Position numbers and translations under genes: made by a program. Below the pieces are notes generated by a model. It ran no database searches. It was not told the origin of the DNA and was given only the letters and a program-made list of their open reading frames with translations. From Aquabacter sediminis (GTDB taxonomy: Bacteria > Pseudomonadota > Alphaproteobacteria > Rhizobiales > Xanthobacteraceae), in contig NZ_JARBFX010000003.1 of the NCBI RefSeq assembly GCF_028863665.1, forward strand, positions 186,001-250,000: DNA of 64,000 nt, in the 5' to 3' direction. This document shows, piece by piece, positions 16,876 to 25,814 of this stretch (position 1 is its first letter; every line of letters starts with the position of its first letter).

Positions 16876-17532
16876 TTAACGCACGCCGAGGGTCTCGCCA
16901 CACGCCGTGTAGCGTGCAAAACTCGCACAAAGAGCCAGGCGCCTCGAGCGGGCAACGGTACTGCGAAGGGCGGCCAAGTCTGCGGCGGAAAGCTTGAGCG
17001 TCCCAAGAGGTGAAAGGCCTGCGTCCCTACGAAACTCATCCATGGCTGTCTGCAACCCGACGGGCAGGCCGTCTGGCCCCGATGGTCGATCCACAAGGTA
17101 CTGGAGAGCGACAAGACCGTCGCGTAATTCGCTGTAGACATTGGCGGCGATGACGAGCTCGAGGGGGCGTTGATCTTCCCAGAGTGCTGTACTGGGAGAT
17201 CCGGATCCCGCCCGTACGCACCGCTCTCCGGCAAAGACCTCGATCGCCGCGCTCAACGCCTGCTCGGTGACCAGCGTATAGGTCCGGCACCAATCCCGGC
17301 AGCCGTCACAGATCGACCTGGTCGCTTTGGACATGATGGCGCCCGGTGTCACCGTCGCACGCAGGTTCCCGGGCAAATCGAATTTGTGCGGCATCCCCCA
17401 GTCATTTCCCTTCAAGGTTTGGTCGATCACATCCATTACGCGCCTGCGATCCGAACCCGTAAGGAAATCCTGAGCAAACCCCGCCGAGACGCTGACCAAG
17501 AGCAGTGTGATGCAAAACAGGATGCGTCTCAT
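16876..17532 (-). CDS. Secreted protein of unknown function, last gene of the tubulin-like operon
   Basis: The 218-residue product begins with a signal peptide (MRRILFCITLLLVSVSAGFAQ, cleavage near GFA). The mature part has a CDGCRDWC cysteine cluster and further cysteines in GERCVRAG, RRLALC and RYTACGE, which suggests a disulfide-bonded periplasmic domain. No family was recognised. The ATG at 17532 overlaps the stop of the protease gene (ATGA) with AAGGTG eight bases upstream; an ATG six bases earlier is possible. The overlap makes it translationally coupled to the protease, so substrate, inhibitor or partner of that protease are open possibilities. Confidence 0.7.
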   Translation of the reverse strand: MRRILFCITLLLVSVSAGFAQDFLTGSDRRRVMDVIDQTLKGNDWGMPHKFDLPGNLRATVTPGAIMSKATRSICDGCRDWCRTYTLVTEQALSAAIEVFAGERCVRAGSGSPSTALWEDQRPLELVIAANVYSELRDGLVALQYLVDRPSGPDGLPVGLQTAMDEFRRDAGLSPLGTLKLSAADLAALRSTVARSRRLALCASFARYTACGETLGVR

Positions 17533-18260
17533 TTGCATCTCACCTTCACTATAGCCCGTTCCGCGGTTGACGAACTGAAGATTGAACCCAGCACCTTCTC
17601 TTCGATTTCATGCCGGAACGCCCCGATGGGCGATGCGATGAGGTCGTGCGCGCCATTATTGATCCGGCCGGTAAGCAATGCGATGGCTTGGCCGCGTTGG
17701 TCGACGATGGCGCCGCCGGAGAGGCCGGCCGGAACATTGACGCCCCAAAGCATCAAAACGTCGTCCTTTCGGCCAAATCCGCGCACTTGATACCTTCGTG
17801 GCAGTCGATCGCCTCCTTGGTCGGCTGGAAAGCCCAAAATGGTCAGATCGCCCTTGGCAGGAACCTCGCTGGCGGACAGGAAGTCAGCCGAGACACCTTT
17901 AACGTTCAAAAACGCGGCGTCCCGATCGCCGATAACGTTGCCCCGGCGAGCCTCAAGGAGCCCGAGATAACGGTTCTCCACCATGAAGGATTGGCATCCC
18001 GCGAGTACATGCGCGCTGGTAAGGACGACTGAGGGTTGAATAAAGAAGCCGCTGCCTACGATGACGTCGTCCGGTGAGACTGGCTCCTGCAACACTTTAT
18101 TGTAGACATCGCCCAGCAGCGTGCCGCCCCTAACCGTGTCCACGATCAAGAGACACGCCAGAACGAGGGCGACGGCGCCCCTCAAGAGTCTTGTAGACCA
18201 CCGGCCGCGCAGAGCGCGGCCGGTTTCTGGGGCGGGACGGGACATGTTGGGAACGCTCAA
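17529..18260 (-). CDS. Trypsin-like serine protease, membrane-anchored or exported
   Basis: The 243-residue protein has an N-terminal hydrophobic segment (about 27-41, signal peptide or anchor after a basic stretch) and a chymotrypsin-fold protease domain with an intact triad: H84 in TSAHVLAGC, D114 in GDRDAAFL and S181 in PAGLSGGAIVD. It resembles single-domain trypsin-like peptidases without a PDZ domain. The start may be the TTG at 18260, which overlaps the preceding stop (TTGA) and has GGAGGAG upstream, or the ATG at 18245. It lies between the lipoprotein gene and the secreted protein gene, overlapping both, so the three are probably made together and act in the periplasm. Confidence 0.82.
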   Translation of the reverse strand: MSVPNMSRPAPETGRALRGRWSTRLLRGAVALVLACLLIVDTVRGGTLLGDVYNKVLQEPVSPDDVIVGSGFFIQPSVVLTSAHVLAGCQSFMVENRYLGLLEARRGNVIGDRDAAFLNVKGVSADFLSASEVPAKGDLTILGFPADQGGDRLPRRYQVRGFGRKDDVLMLWGVNVPAGLSGGAIVDQRGQAIALLTGRINNGAHDLIASPIGAFRHEIEEKVLGSIFSSSTAERAIVKVRCK

Positions 18261-18694
18261 TTACAGATGGTCTCCTCCTTGGTCGTCAGGTGGCCTTGCA
18301 CCGCCACTTTCTCCTGGACGACCTGACAGGACTGGCCGCCTTGGACCACGGCCCGCAAAGGAGTCACACTGCCGCTATTGCCGCTCTTGGCGTTCTTCCA
18401 CTGGGTGCGCCGCCCCGTTGCGGCGGCCTGCCGAAGAGCAGCCTCGCGCAACTGGCGATCCTGCTCGTCCAGCTGCGCGCCGATGGCGCCGCCCACCAAG
18501 GCGCCGACACCGGCACTTGCAATGCAAGCCCCGGCACTGCCGCCGAGCGCCGCGCAGCCGAGGCCACCTACGGCGGCGCCGATTCCGGCGCCGGCAACGG
18601 TTTTGGGACCGACGGAATCGGTCTGGCAGGCGCTGAGCAGACCGGCCAGGGAAAGGAGCAACACACTGCTGCGTAGCGAGACGACAAGGCTCAT
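18257..18694 (-). CDS. Glycine-zipper lipoprotein with surface-antigen-like C-terminus
   Basis: The 145-residue protein has a signal peptide ending in the lipobox LLSAC, then a glycine-zipper segment (about 34-73, repeated G-x-G-A-x-x-GG), then a linker and a C-terminal domain with SCQVVQEKVAVQGH, similar to the 17-kDa rickettsial surface antigen / RT0821 type. It is expected in the outer membrane or facing the periplasm. It follows the tubulin-like gene by 28 bases and overlaps the protease gene (TTGA), placing an envelope component within the operon. Confidence 0.78.
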   Translation of the reverse strand: MSLVVSLRSSVLLLSLAGLLSACQTDSVGPKTVAGAGIGAAVGGLGCAALGGSAGACIASAGVGALVGGAIGAQLDEQDRQLREAALRQAAATGRRTQWKNAKSGNSGSVTPLRAVVQGGQSCQVVQEKVAVQGHLTTKEETICN

Positions 18695-18722
18695 GACAAC
18701 GATCTCCTGTAGGGCGTGGGTC

Positions 18723-21700
18723 TTAAAGGGGAGGCGCGGGAGGGGGCGGCGGCGGCGGTGGCGTCGCGCTGCGTACCAGAGCGAAAAGAACGGGAATGTC
18801 GGCCACGCTCTGCCACTGCTGAGAGCCCTCGGCGCAGACCTTTGTGTCGGGTCTCAACTGCCCCAGCTGCCCGAGCATCTGGAAAGCTGCAACGTCAAAG
18901 GGGCCGATCACTTGCCCCTCCGGGTTGAAGAGCCAGAATCGCAATGAGGGGGGGGCGGGCGGCACGGGTGGGACCGCGACCTGCACCGCGCGCTCGGGAG
19001 TGGCGGGTGCCGCAATTTGTTGCGCCTGCCACGCGGGCGTTTCCGGCTTCAGAAGAGCGTAGAGGGCCGCCTCTGTGAACCGTTCCCAGTTGATGGTGCG
19101 TTTATCAGTGGCGCGTTGGTCTGGCGGGTCGTTGAGGTCGCGGCTGACTTCGTTCTGGTCCACATCATTCACCGTGCCGGGAATGCTGGTGGTCCAGTGA
19201 TGGATTTGGTCTTTCAAACTGGCAATGGCATCCTCGGGGCTCATCCTGTCGGGGAGGGAGCCGCCGATTTGCGCCGCGCGGGATGTGAATTCTTTCGCGA
19301 GGCCGCGCGACACATGATGGCCGACACCACCCCGCCGGATCGTAGCGCCACCTCGATCCATCTCCACCAAGCGCATTGTGTAAACGTGCTTTGCGAACCA
19401 GTCTGCGAGCGCCGCCAAGGCAAGAAACTGGATATAGCCAAGGCCGTCTTCCTTTCGGCGGATCGCATCGGTTACGGGGCCAAAGTGGACAGGATTGAAG
19501 CCGCGGCGGCGAATATTTTTCTCATCGCCAATTTGATCCAACTGCCCACGTATAAGTTCGGCCTTGTAGACGGGCAGTCCTTTGTTCGATTCAAACCGAA
19601 GGATCCCCAGCATGACCCCTTCCAGGAACAGCTGCATCCGATTGCGCAAATCACCCAGTTCTGAATTCCTGGGAACGACGGGATCAGGAAAACGCAATTC
19701 ATCCTTGTGATTGTGCAGGGGCAGCTTATCGGACTTGTCCTGTTCCTTCAGATACGACGGCCTCCAGTCGGAGCGCAGCGGATTGATGACGTCCAGTGGA
19801 AAGCCGCGCAGTTCGCAATAGCAAAGGATCCGCCCGGGGATGCCGGATTCTTCATAATTGAGGGATGTCAAACCAACTTCCGCAGGCAGGCGAGATTTGA
19901 TCATTTCATCATACTCGGCCCGAAATGCTCTGGCGTCGTTAACAGCGATGATCATCTTGAAGCGATCATTTAACGTTCGGAAACCGTGGCTGAACTCGGC
20001 ATGGATCCATGGCATGGATCTTTTTATCATCAAGTCAATGAATTCTTGTTGCTCATGGAGTCTCAACTGCCGCAGTGCATCAACAACGGAGGGAATACGC
20101 TCGCGGCGGTCCCCGAGATACTTGTCGGTGACGGTTCTTAGCAGACTGAAAATGTGTAACCGCCCGTCATCAGTCTCCAGGCGCTGAAAGATTTCGCGAG
20201 ATCCGCCGATGCTATGGAACGCTTCACGTGCCCACGCCAATTGCTGTTCGGTATCTTCCGGTGCGAGATCGATGCCCTTGTCTTTGATGACAAAGAAAGT
20301 ACCGCCATTGCCGCGACGCAACGCGTCCTGGAGCCGAGCCACGTCAGCCTCCACCACGCTGAGAAGGCCCCGCACACGGGCACGTCCTTTCTGGAATTCA
20401 CCGATGAGCCCAGTCCAGATGGTCTCGCCTTTGGCATCAATATCCTGCGCCTTGCCAAGGAAACCCGCCACTTTTCGCAAGAGAGCTGCGGCCTCGCGGC
20501 AGGCGATGGCCCTCAACCGGGCCTGAAGGCAGGCAATAAGGTCATCACGCACCTGGCTCAGATACTTCTCGCAGGCCTTCCGGCCACCGCCGGTGAGAAA
20601 ACTGCTTTCCCCGGCCTGCTTCAGACGGTCGATGGAAGCCTGCAATTGCTCGGCCTGAAGCCTGTTGGCCCGGTTCGCATAGGCTTCTTCAGCCTCGACC
20701 AGACGTGCGAGGGAGCCGGTGCCTTGCTCTTCGAGCCGTGCCTGAACCTTGGAAACCAAATCAATGGTGTATTCAAGCCCACCGCGGGCCTGATCGTCCA
20801 GAATGGTGTAGAAATCGGCCCGCAGACTGCCCTCGACAACGCCCTTGCTGAGCAGCGTGTCTTCAAGGCGCTGCCTCTGGCTACCGACTTCCATGCCCTT
20901 CGGGCCATAGGCTGCGCCTTCCCCGACCCGCCCCTCAACATCGCGCCAGCGCATCTCCGCGAGCTTTCGGACCTCGGCCTCCCAGGCTTGGTGGGCAGGC
21001 ATGCGGCTGATGATGCCCGCGAAGTCTTGCTCGATTTCCGACGCCAACGTCACCGCTATGGAACTTTTGTCGGCGCGCAGCAAAAGATAGTCTACGAGGC
21101 CGAAGTCGGTGATCGGCGGTTGCTCGAACCGGGCGCGGGCATCGTAATCATCCTGAAATGCCTTCGGGAACAGTCTCAGCCGCTCCTGTAGAAACGTGTC
21201 GCGGTCATCCGTGGTGGCGAGCTTCTGCTGATCGTTGAGTGACAGACCAAAAAACGTACGTACCATCGCCGCGTTGTTGCGTGCGAGATATTCCTCGACT
21301 TGGATGCTGGCCTTCGACATCACCGTGCTTTGTCCGACGGCGGAATAGGCCGTCGAATAGGAAAGGCCTTTATCCAGCCACGCGGGGAGGTCTGGAAACC
21401 AGTTCGTTATCATGTGTTGTTTTTGGTTTACCGAAACCGAGCTTTTGCGCCGCGCAAATTCGCTAGAGCCGAACTCCTCGAACAGGATATCGGCCACCAT
21501 GTCGAAAAGGTCTTCTTTGTTTCCAGTATTCTGATTGACAATATTTTGGTTATCGAAGAGCCAGACATTGCTATAGGGAGTTGTGACGGATTGTTCCCGC
21601 TTCGCATAGCGACCCCATTGCGTCACATAAGCCGGGTTGGTGCTGCCCCTCATGGCGAATTCCAATTCGCTCAAGGCGGCGTATGTATTGGCGAATACAC

Positions 21701-22400
21701 GATCCTTATTGGCGCTCTGATAGCCGCCCGGGAGCATGAGGAAGAGATCTACCTGCTCGATGGTGGGGGAGCGCAGGGATCGCAGCGCATAACCCACATC
21801 AATGAATGAGCCGGAGCCGGTGCCTCCAGCGCTGGAGGCCACCACCACAACCCGCGGCTTGGTGCCTGTCTTCAGCTTCAGGTTCTGAAGCGCCGGGGTA
21901 TTGGTCACGTTTTGCGTTACACGGTCCACCTGGGCGCGCACCAAGGCGATGAAGTTTTCGTACTCGTGAAAAAATAGAAGTCGCGAGATGGCGCGCACCT
22001 GGCCCGCGCCTTTCTCTGTATCAATTTTGTCCAAAGCGCCATCTGGTAGCCATTCACCGATTTCAGAGTCATCCTCTTTCTCGGTTTTGTACCATGCGGT
22101 ATCGACCTTTTTCTGGATGGTCTCGCTACCCTTGGAAAAGGCGACGCGCGATGCCAGGAGGTCGGTGGCAGCGGCACGCCCGCTTTCTCGAGCGTCGGCC
22201 ATGTCGGTGTCGAAATACACAAACCGGGCGGGTGGGAATTCGTCCAGGGAGGTCAGGCTTTGACCACCCCAATTGTGCTGAAGAATTCGCCGGCGCAAAC
22301 GCAATAGGATTTCCATGCCGGTGCCGCCCAAGGCGATGAACACGGTCGGCATCACGTCATTTTGCGTGGGTGTTGGCTCGGTGGCTGTGCTGTCGGTCAT
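18723..22400 (-). CDS. Giant tubulin-like (Tubulin_2-type) GTPase with C-terminal GYF_2-like domain
   Basis: A 1225-residue protein. The N-terminal 250 residues have tubulin/FtsZ-fold features: a Rossmann start FIALGGTG (21-28), FDTD (63-66) and the nucleotide-phosphate signature AGGTGSGSF (191-199), which is the tubulin GGGTGSG loop. This fits the prokaryotic Tubulin_2 family (Pfam PF13809). A long helical middle of about 900 residues follows with no recognised domain. Residues about 1154-1210 form a GYF_2-like domain (W...GP-F near its start, QQWQSV later), then a proline tail. No signal peptide or clear membrane segment, so it should be cytoplasmic. It lies 15 bases after the three-helix membrane protein gene. 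Likely a GTP-dependent filament or switch protein that binds proline-rich partners; operon neighbours have such linkers. GC is about 50% in places, far below the surroundings. Confidence 0.85.
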   Translation of the reverse strand: MTDSTATEPTPTQNDVMPTVFIALGGTGMEILLRLRRRILQHNWGGQSLTSLDEFPPARFVYFDTDMADARESGRAAATDLLASRVAFSKGSETIQKKVDTAWYKTEKEDDSEIGEWLPDGALDKIDTEKGAGQVRAISRLLFFHEYENFIALVRAQVDRVTQNVTNTPALQNLKLKTGTKPRVVVVASSAGGTGSGSFIDVGYALRSLRSPTIEQVDLFLMLPGGYQSANKDRVFANTYAALSELEFAMRGSTNPAYVTQWGRYAKREQSVTTPYSNVWLFDNQNIVNQNTGNKEDLFDMVADILFEEFGSSEFARRKSSVSVNQKQHMITNWFPDLPAWLDKGLSYSTAYSAVGQSTVMSKASIQVEEYLARNNAAMVRTFFGLSLNDQQKLATTDDRDTFLQERLRLFPKAFQDDYDARARFEQPPITDFGLVDYLLLRADKSSIAVTLASEIEQDFAGIISRMPAHQAWEAEVRKLAEMRWRDVEGRVGEGAAYGPKGMEVGSQRQRLEDTLLSKGVVEGSLRADFYTILDDQARGGLEYTIDLVSKVQARLEEQGTGSLARLVEAEEAYANRANRLQAEQLQASIDRLKQAGESSFLTGGGRKACEKYLSQVRDDLIACLQARLRAIACREAAALLRKVAGFLGKAQDIDAKGETIWTGLIGEFQKGRARVRGLLSVVEADVARLQDALRRGNGGTFFVIKDKGIDLAPEDTEQQLAWAREAFHSIGGSREIFQRLETDDGRLHIFSLLRTVTDKYLGDRRERIPSVVDALRQLRLHEQQEFIDLMIKRSMPWIHAEFSHGFRTLNDRFKMIIAVNDARAFRAEYDEMIKSRLPAEVGLTSLNYEESGIPGRILCYCELRGFPLDVINPLRSDWRPSYLKEQDKSDKLPLHNHKDELRFPDPVVPRNSELGDLRNRMQLFLEGVMLGILRFESNKGLPVYKAELIRGQLDQIGDEKNIRRRGFNPVHFGPVTDAIRRKEDGLGYIQFLALAALADWFAKHVYTMRLVEMDRGGATIRRGGVGHHVSRGLAKEFTSRAAQIGGSLPDRMSPEDAIASLKDQIHHWTTSIPGTVNDVDQNEVSRDLNDPPDQRATDKRTINWERFTEAALYALLKPETPAWQAQQIAAPATPERAVQVAVPPVPPAPPSLRFWLFNPEGQVIGPFDVAAFQMLGQLGQLRPDTKVCAEGSQQWQSVADIPVLFALVRSATPPPPPPPPAPPL

Positions 22401-22415
22401 GGCGGGCTCCCGGAC

Positions 22416-22892
22416 TCAGCGACGGGTTCTGAGGGCAAGGCTTCTCTTCCGCAGGAAGAGAAGGAGCAGGATCAGGGAGATCGCCGCGGCAGGGCCGGCG
22501 AGGATGGGCTGCGCCCAGGCCCTGGTCACTGAGGCCGCCACCACCGCAAGGGTCGTGAATGCGAGCCAGATGAACAGCATCCATCCTGCGCCCGAGGCTG
22601 GGCCAGGCGCGGCATACTGCGATTGCAGGCTGCGCGTGACAGACAGTTTCGCAAAGAAGAATGGCACCAGCAACGCCAGGAAGATCGCGCCGCCGATGGC
22701 CACGTCTGTCGTGGCAATTCCTTTCGGGAGCAGGCTGTCGTAACTGATGTCTTTGCTCTGTGAACTCTCCCGGGACGGGGGTTGCCCCTGCGCTGGGCTG
22801 CCCTGCGGCTGGGACGCAGGGGACGACGTCTGGTTCCGCGGTGCGGGTATCTTAAAATCAGCTTGGGCCGTGCGAACAACAAGGTCAGGCAT
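22416..22892 (-). CDS. Small membrane protein with Pro/Ser/Gln-rich N-terminus, unknown function
   Basis: The 158-residue protein has a disordered N-terminal 45 residues rich in Pro, Ser and Gln, then about three transmembrane helices (near 60-80, 98-118, 128-148) and a basic C-terminus (RKRSLALRTRR). Start chosen at the ATG with AGGA eight bases upstream; an in-frame TTG lies six bases earlier. No family recognised. The polar proline-rich tail would be a natural ligand for a GYF-type domain such as that of the following tubulin-like protein; this is inference. Confidence 0.72.
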   Translation of the reverse strand: MPDLVVRTAQADFKIPAPRNQTSSPASQPQGSPAQGQPPSRESSQSKDISYDSLLPKGIATTDVAIGGAIFLALLVPFFFAKLSVTRSLQSQYAAPGPASGAGWMLFIWLAFTTLAVVAASVTRAWAQPILAGPAAAISLILLLLFLRKRSLALRTRR

Positions 22893-22924
22893 CTTCAAGG
22901 TCCTGGCGGTAAAAGGGGCGGTGT

Positions 22925-24412
22925 TTACAGAGGAGATGTCGATGGGGGGCCGAAAAGTTGGCCGCGCACGCGGTAGCGCGCGCCCTCGCTTGACCTCAGT
23001 TCGACCTGCTGCCGCGGCCGCAAGCGCACGGGCACGACGTCGGCTCCAAGTTTCACTTTATAGGAGCGTGCCCGGAACATCTGGGACAGCAGTCCGGCCA
23101 GCAGCGCAAAGGCAAGTAGAGCAACGGCTAGGGCCGCGTAGAGCGGCAGCGGCGAGTAGTGCAGAATAACGCGGATGGGAATGCTCGTGACCCGTTCGCG
23201 CACGTTTCGGAAATCAAAGAAGATGGCAGGCAGCTGCTTCTCGACAAAGCTGCGCTGTCCTTCGCCCATCATGCTGCCGCCAAATACGGCAGATGCCTTG
23301 GTGATGAAGTTGTCGTCGAGTTCGAATTGGAGGTCGCTTAAGGTGATGTCCATCTGCCCGTCCACCGTCACGTCGGTCGTCATGAGGCCCGAGAGGCCTG
23401 AGGGGCGGGGCTTCCCAGGAATGGTCAACGTGAAGCGCAATGGCGGCGAGGTGGCGCCCATCGCCAGATTGCTGATGACCGGTGGATTCGCCTGTACAGC
23501 GTTGGTACCCGAGCCTTTGCCCTCCCACGCGGCGGTGACGTGGGCTGAGACGATCTTCTTGGGATAGGCGACGTTCTGAAGGGTGCCTGTAAAGCTAATG
23601 GTTGAGGTTTCTTCAGCTTTAAGTCCATCCACCACGACAATGCCGTTCTGAATTTCGATGGTAGCGCCGTCGGCCACATCTTGATGCTGCATATTGAGCT
23701 CCAAGACCTGGGGTTCCAGCGGCTTCAGGAAGATGGGTGGGTCGGCGAATAGATCGCGCAGTGGTGTACCGGGAGCCGTGAGGACATCAAGCGCGCGAGC
23801 ACCCAACTGGCCGTAAGCAATGCCATAGACGATGAAGCCCTTCTCCGAGAAATTCGGCCCACTGACAGGCATGCGCAAGGGGAAGGCGACAATGCGCGTC
23901 ACATAGCTTGAATTGCGCAGGAGATCGTAGAAACCACGAGTATTGGCTGCTACATCTTGGCTATTGTTAGGTGAATTTTTGTTGTTACTCAGCATCCATA
24001 TGATGCCATCCTGCTGGTGAAGCAGGTCGGTAATCGTCGCCTGTAACGCCGAGAGGAAGTCGGCGTCAGCATACCTCCCGTTGGGGCGACGAGGCACAGT
24101 GAGGCTGGTGAGTTTTTTCTCAATCACATCCGGCGCGAAGGGACCGGCGTACAGCACATTGGGCGAGCGCTGTCCGGGAAGCTGGCCGTCCTGATTGAAG
24201 GACGCAACCGTCACGTCGACATCTTCCAATTGGGTCGCTTCGATGAGGCTGCGGGCGAGGCTTATGAATTGAGACTGCGGGTCGAGGAAATAAGGTTCCA
24301 TCCAGCCAGAGTTCTGCACCAGATAAACCTGCCGAATGGGCGCGGCCTGCGCCATAAGCGGCACCGTCGCCGTCAGGAAAAAGAAGAGTAAGCGTCTGGC
24401 GGAGCGCATCAT
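22925..24412 (-). CDS. vWA-like exported protein with C-terminal membrane anchor
   Basis: The 495-residue protein starts with a signal peptide (MMRSARRLLFFFLTATVPLMAQA) followed at once by a vWA-like beginning, RQVYLVQNSGWMEPYF, then a Rossmann-like alternation (VDVTVASFNQDG, IIWMLSNNKN, VTRIVAFPLRMPV). The metal-ion motif DxSxS is degenerate (VQNSGWM). The middle looks beta-rich. One transmembrane helix near 422-446 is followed by a 49-residue basic cytoplasmic tail. The topology thus places a large domain outside the membrane. Its ATG overlaps the stop of the preceding gene (ATGA). vWA-like proteins often act as adaptors, which fits a multi-protein membrane assembly. Confidence 0.72.
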   Translation of the reverse strand: MMRSARRLLFFFLTATVPLMAQAAPIRQVYLVQNSGWMEPYFLDPQSQFISLARSLIEATQLEDVDVTVASFNQDGQLPGQRSPNVLYAGPFAPDVIEKKLTSLTVPRRPNGRYADADFLSALQATITDLLHQQDGIIWMLSNNKNSPNNSQDVAANTRGFYDLLRNSSYVTRIVAFPLRMPVSGPNFSEKGFIVYGIAYGQLGARALDVLTAPGTPLRDLFADPPIFLKPLEPQVLELNMQHQDVADGATIEIQNGIVVVDGLKAEETSTISFTGTLQNVAYPKKIVSAHVTAAWEGKGSGTNAVQANPPVISNLAMGATSPPLRFTLTIPGKPRPSGLSGLMTTDVTVDGQMDITLSDLQFELDDNFITKASAVFGGSMMGEGQRSFVEKQLPAIFFDFRNVRERVTSIPIRVILHYSPLPLYAALAVALLAFALLAGLLSQMFRARSYKVKLGADVVPVRLRPRQQVELRSSEGARYRVRGQLFGPPSTSPL

Positions 24413-25812
24413 GGAAGTGGAAACCGATATATCTTTCCGACGAGTGCACTTCCGACGTAAAAATAATAATTGTCTCGATAGAGAATGATGTCGTGGCGAC
24501 ATAAAATGCTCAGTGTGGTGTTGAGTGGGTACATCTGGGCGCCGCTGTGCCAGAACAAGGCGGCCGACAAGGTCTGACCCGGCTTCGGGCGGAAGAGGTC
24601 TTGGATGTCTCTGACACCGGGCACTAAGGCGAGCAACGCCCCATCTGTCTGACCGCGGCCATCCACCCCATAGGCCAGTGGGAGCAGGACACGATCCACG
24701 CCAGCATCGATGGTCAATGCTACAGGTTGTGTAGTGGAAGCGGACGGATAATAGTGGCGTCCTAAATAACGCCCGCGCCCAGCGCTGAGGCAGGGGCCAT
24801 CCAGTTGGATCTTTGCCCGGGTGCCTGAAAGAGCCAGAAACGCATAATCGGCATCCCCCCTCACGAGCGCATGAAGCCCATCACGTTCATCTCGAAAGAC
24901 GGGAGCGCCGCGGATGGCTGTTAGGCCCGCTGGCAAATCTTCCAGGTATGCGTCACGCGCGTCAAAAGTGGAAGACAGCCTGATGAAACTGGATGATCCG
25001 ATCCAATAGGTTTCTGGGATACGAGATCTGTTCTGGATCGGAGGATCGTAGACCTCTTCTTTTCCGTTGGCCTGCCCATGAACTTCAAGATCATCAATCC
25101 AAGTTTGATCGGCGATGGCATACCTGGAGATGCTCAGCGTCGTCCCACGCCTTATTGGAAAGGCCAGGACACCATTTTCGATGCAAGCGGGTGTTCCGCA
25201 GAGGACTGCTCCGGCAAAGGTCTTGCGAGTCAGCCGCAATTCGGGACGCCCAGCAATCAGATGAGCAATGACACAGGTATTTTGAAGGACGGTGGCGAAG
25301 CCAGTTTCGAACGCGCACACGCCGAATGTGTGAAGATCAAGCGGCGGTGGCGCCAGCTTTGCGATCTCGTGCCAGCGGTCCGCCGACATTCGGAAGAACA
25401 GGTTTCCCTGTGTGGTCAGGGCAAAGATCCGTGCGGGTGTCCCAGCCGAAAAAATGCTTACCGTTCCCGCCGGGATCACGCTCTGTTGGCGTTCAGTCGC
25501 ACCGCTAAGGTGGCAGCCAGACAGGAATGAGGGAAATCCGTCGCGCATGCCGGCCGGGTGACTCGCGACGGGCCCATCTGCTGCTGCCCCGTGCAGCGGC
25601 GTACCCGTTGCGGGATCGAAACGAAACTGGATCGGAAAGGGGGTGCCGTCATCGGAGGTCGGAAAGGCTCCCAAGTGGAACAACGGACTGTCAACCTTGA
25701 GGATCTGCCCTTTCCACTGAAGGCCGGTGACGCGGCTGCCCGCGAAGGTCCAGACGAGATCCTCCTCGTCGGTACAAGGGGAGGGAAGCGGCCAGCGGGT
25801 GCTAACGTGCAT
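24409..25812 (-). CDS. Large beta-rich protein of unknown function
   Basis: The 467-residue protein has no signal peptide, membrane segment or recognised motif. It is rich in short beta-like segments with W/F/G turns (LVWTFAGSRVTGLQWKG, IFALTTQGNLFFR, YAFLALSG), suggestive of a beta-propeller or similar repeat scaffold, though no clear blade repeat could be aligned by eye. It starts two bases after the stop of the zinc-ribbon gene and overlaps the vWA-like gene by four, so it is part of the operon. Function unknown; a cytoplasmic scaffold is a guess. Confidence 0.7.
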   Translation of the reverse strand: MHVSTRWPLPSPCTDEEDLVWTFAGSRVTGLQWKGQILKVDSPLFHLGAFPTSDDGTPFPIQFRFDPATGTPLHGAAADGPVASHPAGMRDGFPSFLSGCHLSGATERQQSVIPAGTVSIFSAGTPARIFALTTQGNLFFRMSADRWHEIAKLAPPPLDLHTFGVCAFETGFATVLQNTCVIAHLIAGRPELRLTRKTFAGAVLCGTPACIENGVLAFPIRRGTTLSISRYAIADQTWIDDLEVHGQANGKEEVYDPPIQNRSRIPETYWIGSSSFIRLSSTFDARDAYLEDLPAGLTAIRGAPVFRDERDGLHALVRGDADYAFLALSGTRAKIQLDGPCLSAGRGRYLGRHYYPSASTTQPVALTIDAGVDRVLLPLAYGVDGRGQTDGALLALVPGVRDIQDLFRPKPGQTLSAALFWHSGAQMYPLNTTLSILCRHDIILYRDNYYFYVGSALVGKIYRFPLP

Positions 25813-25814
25813 GG

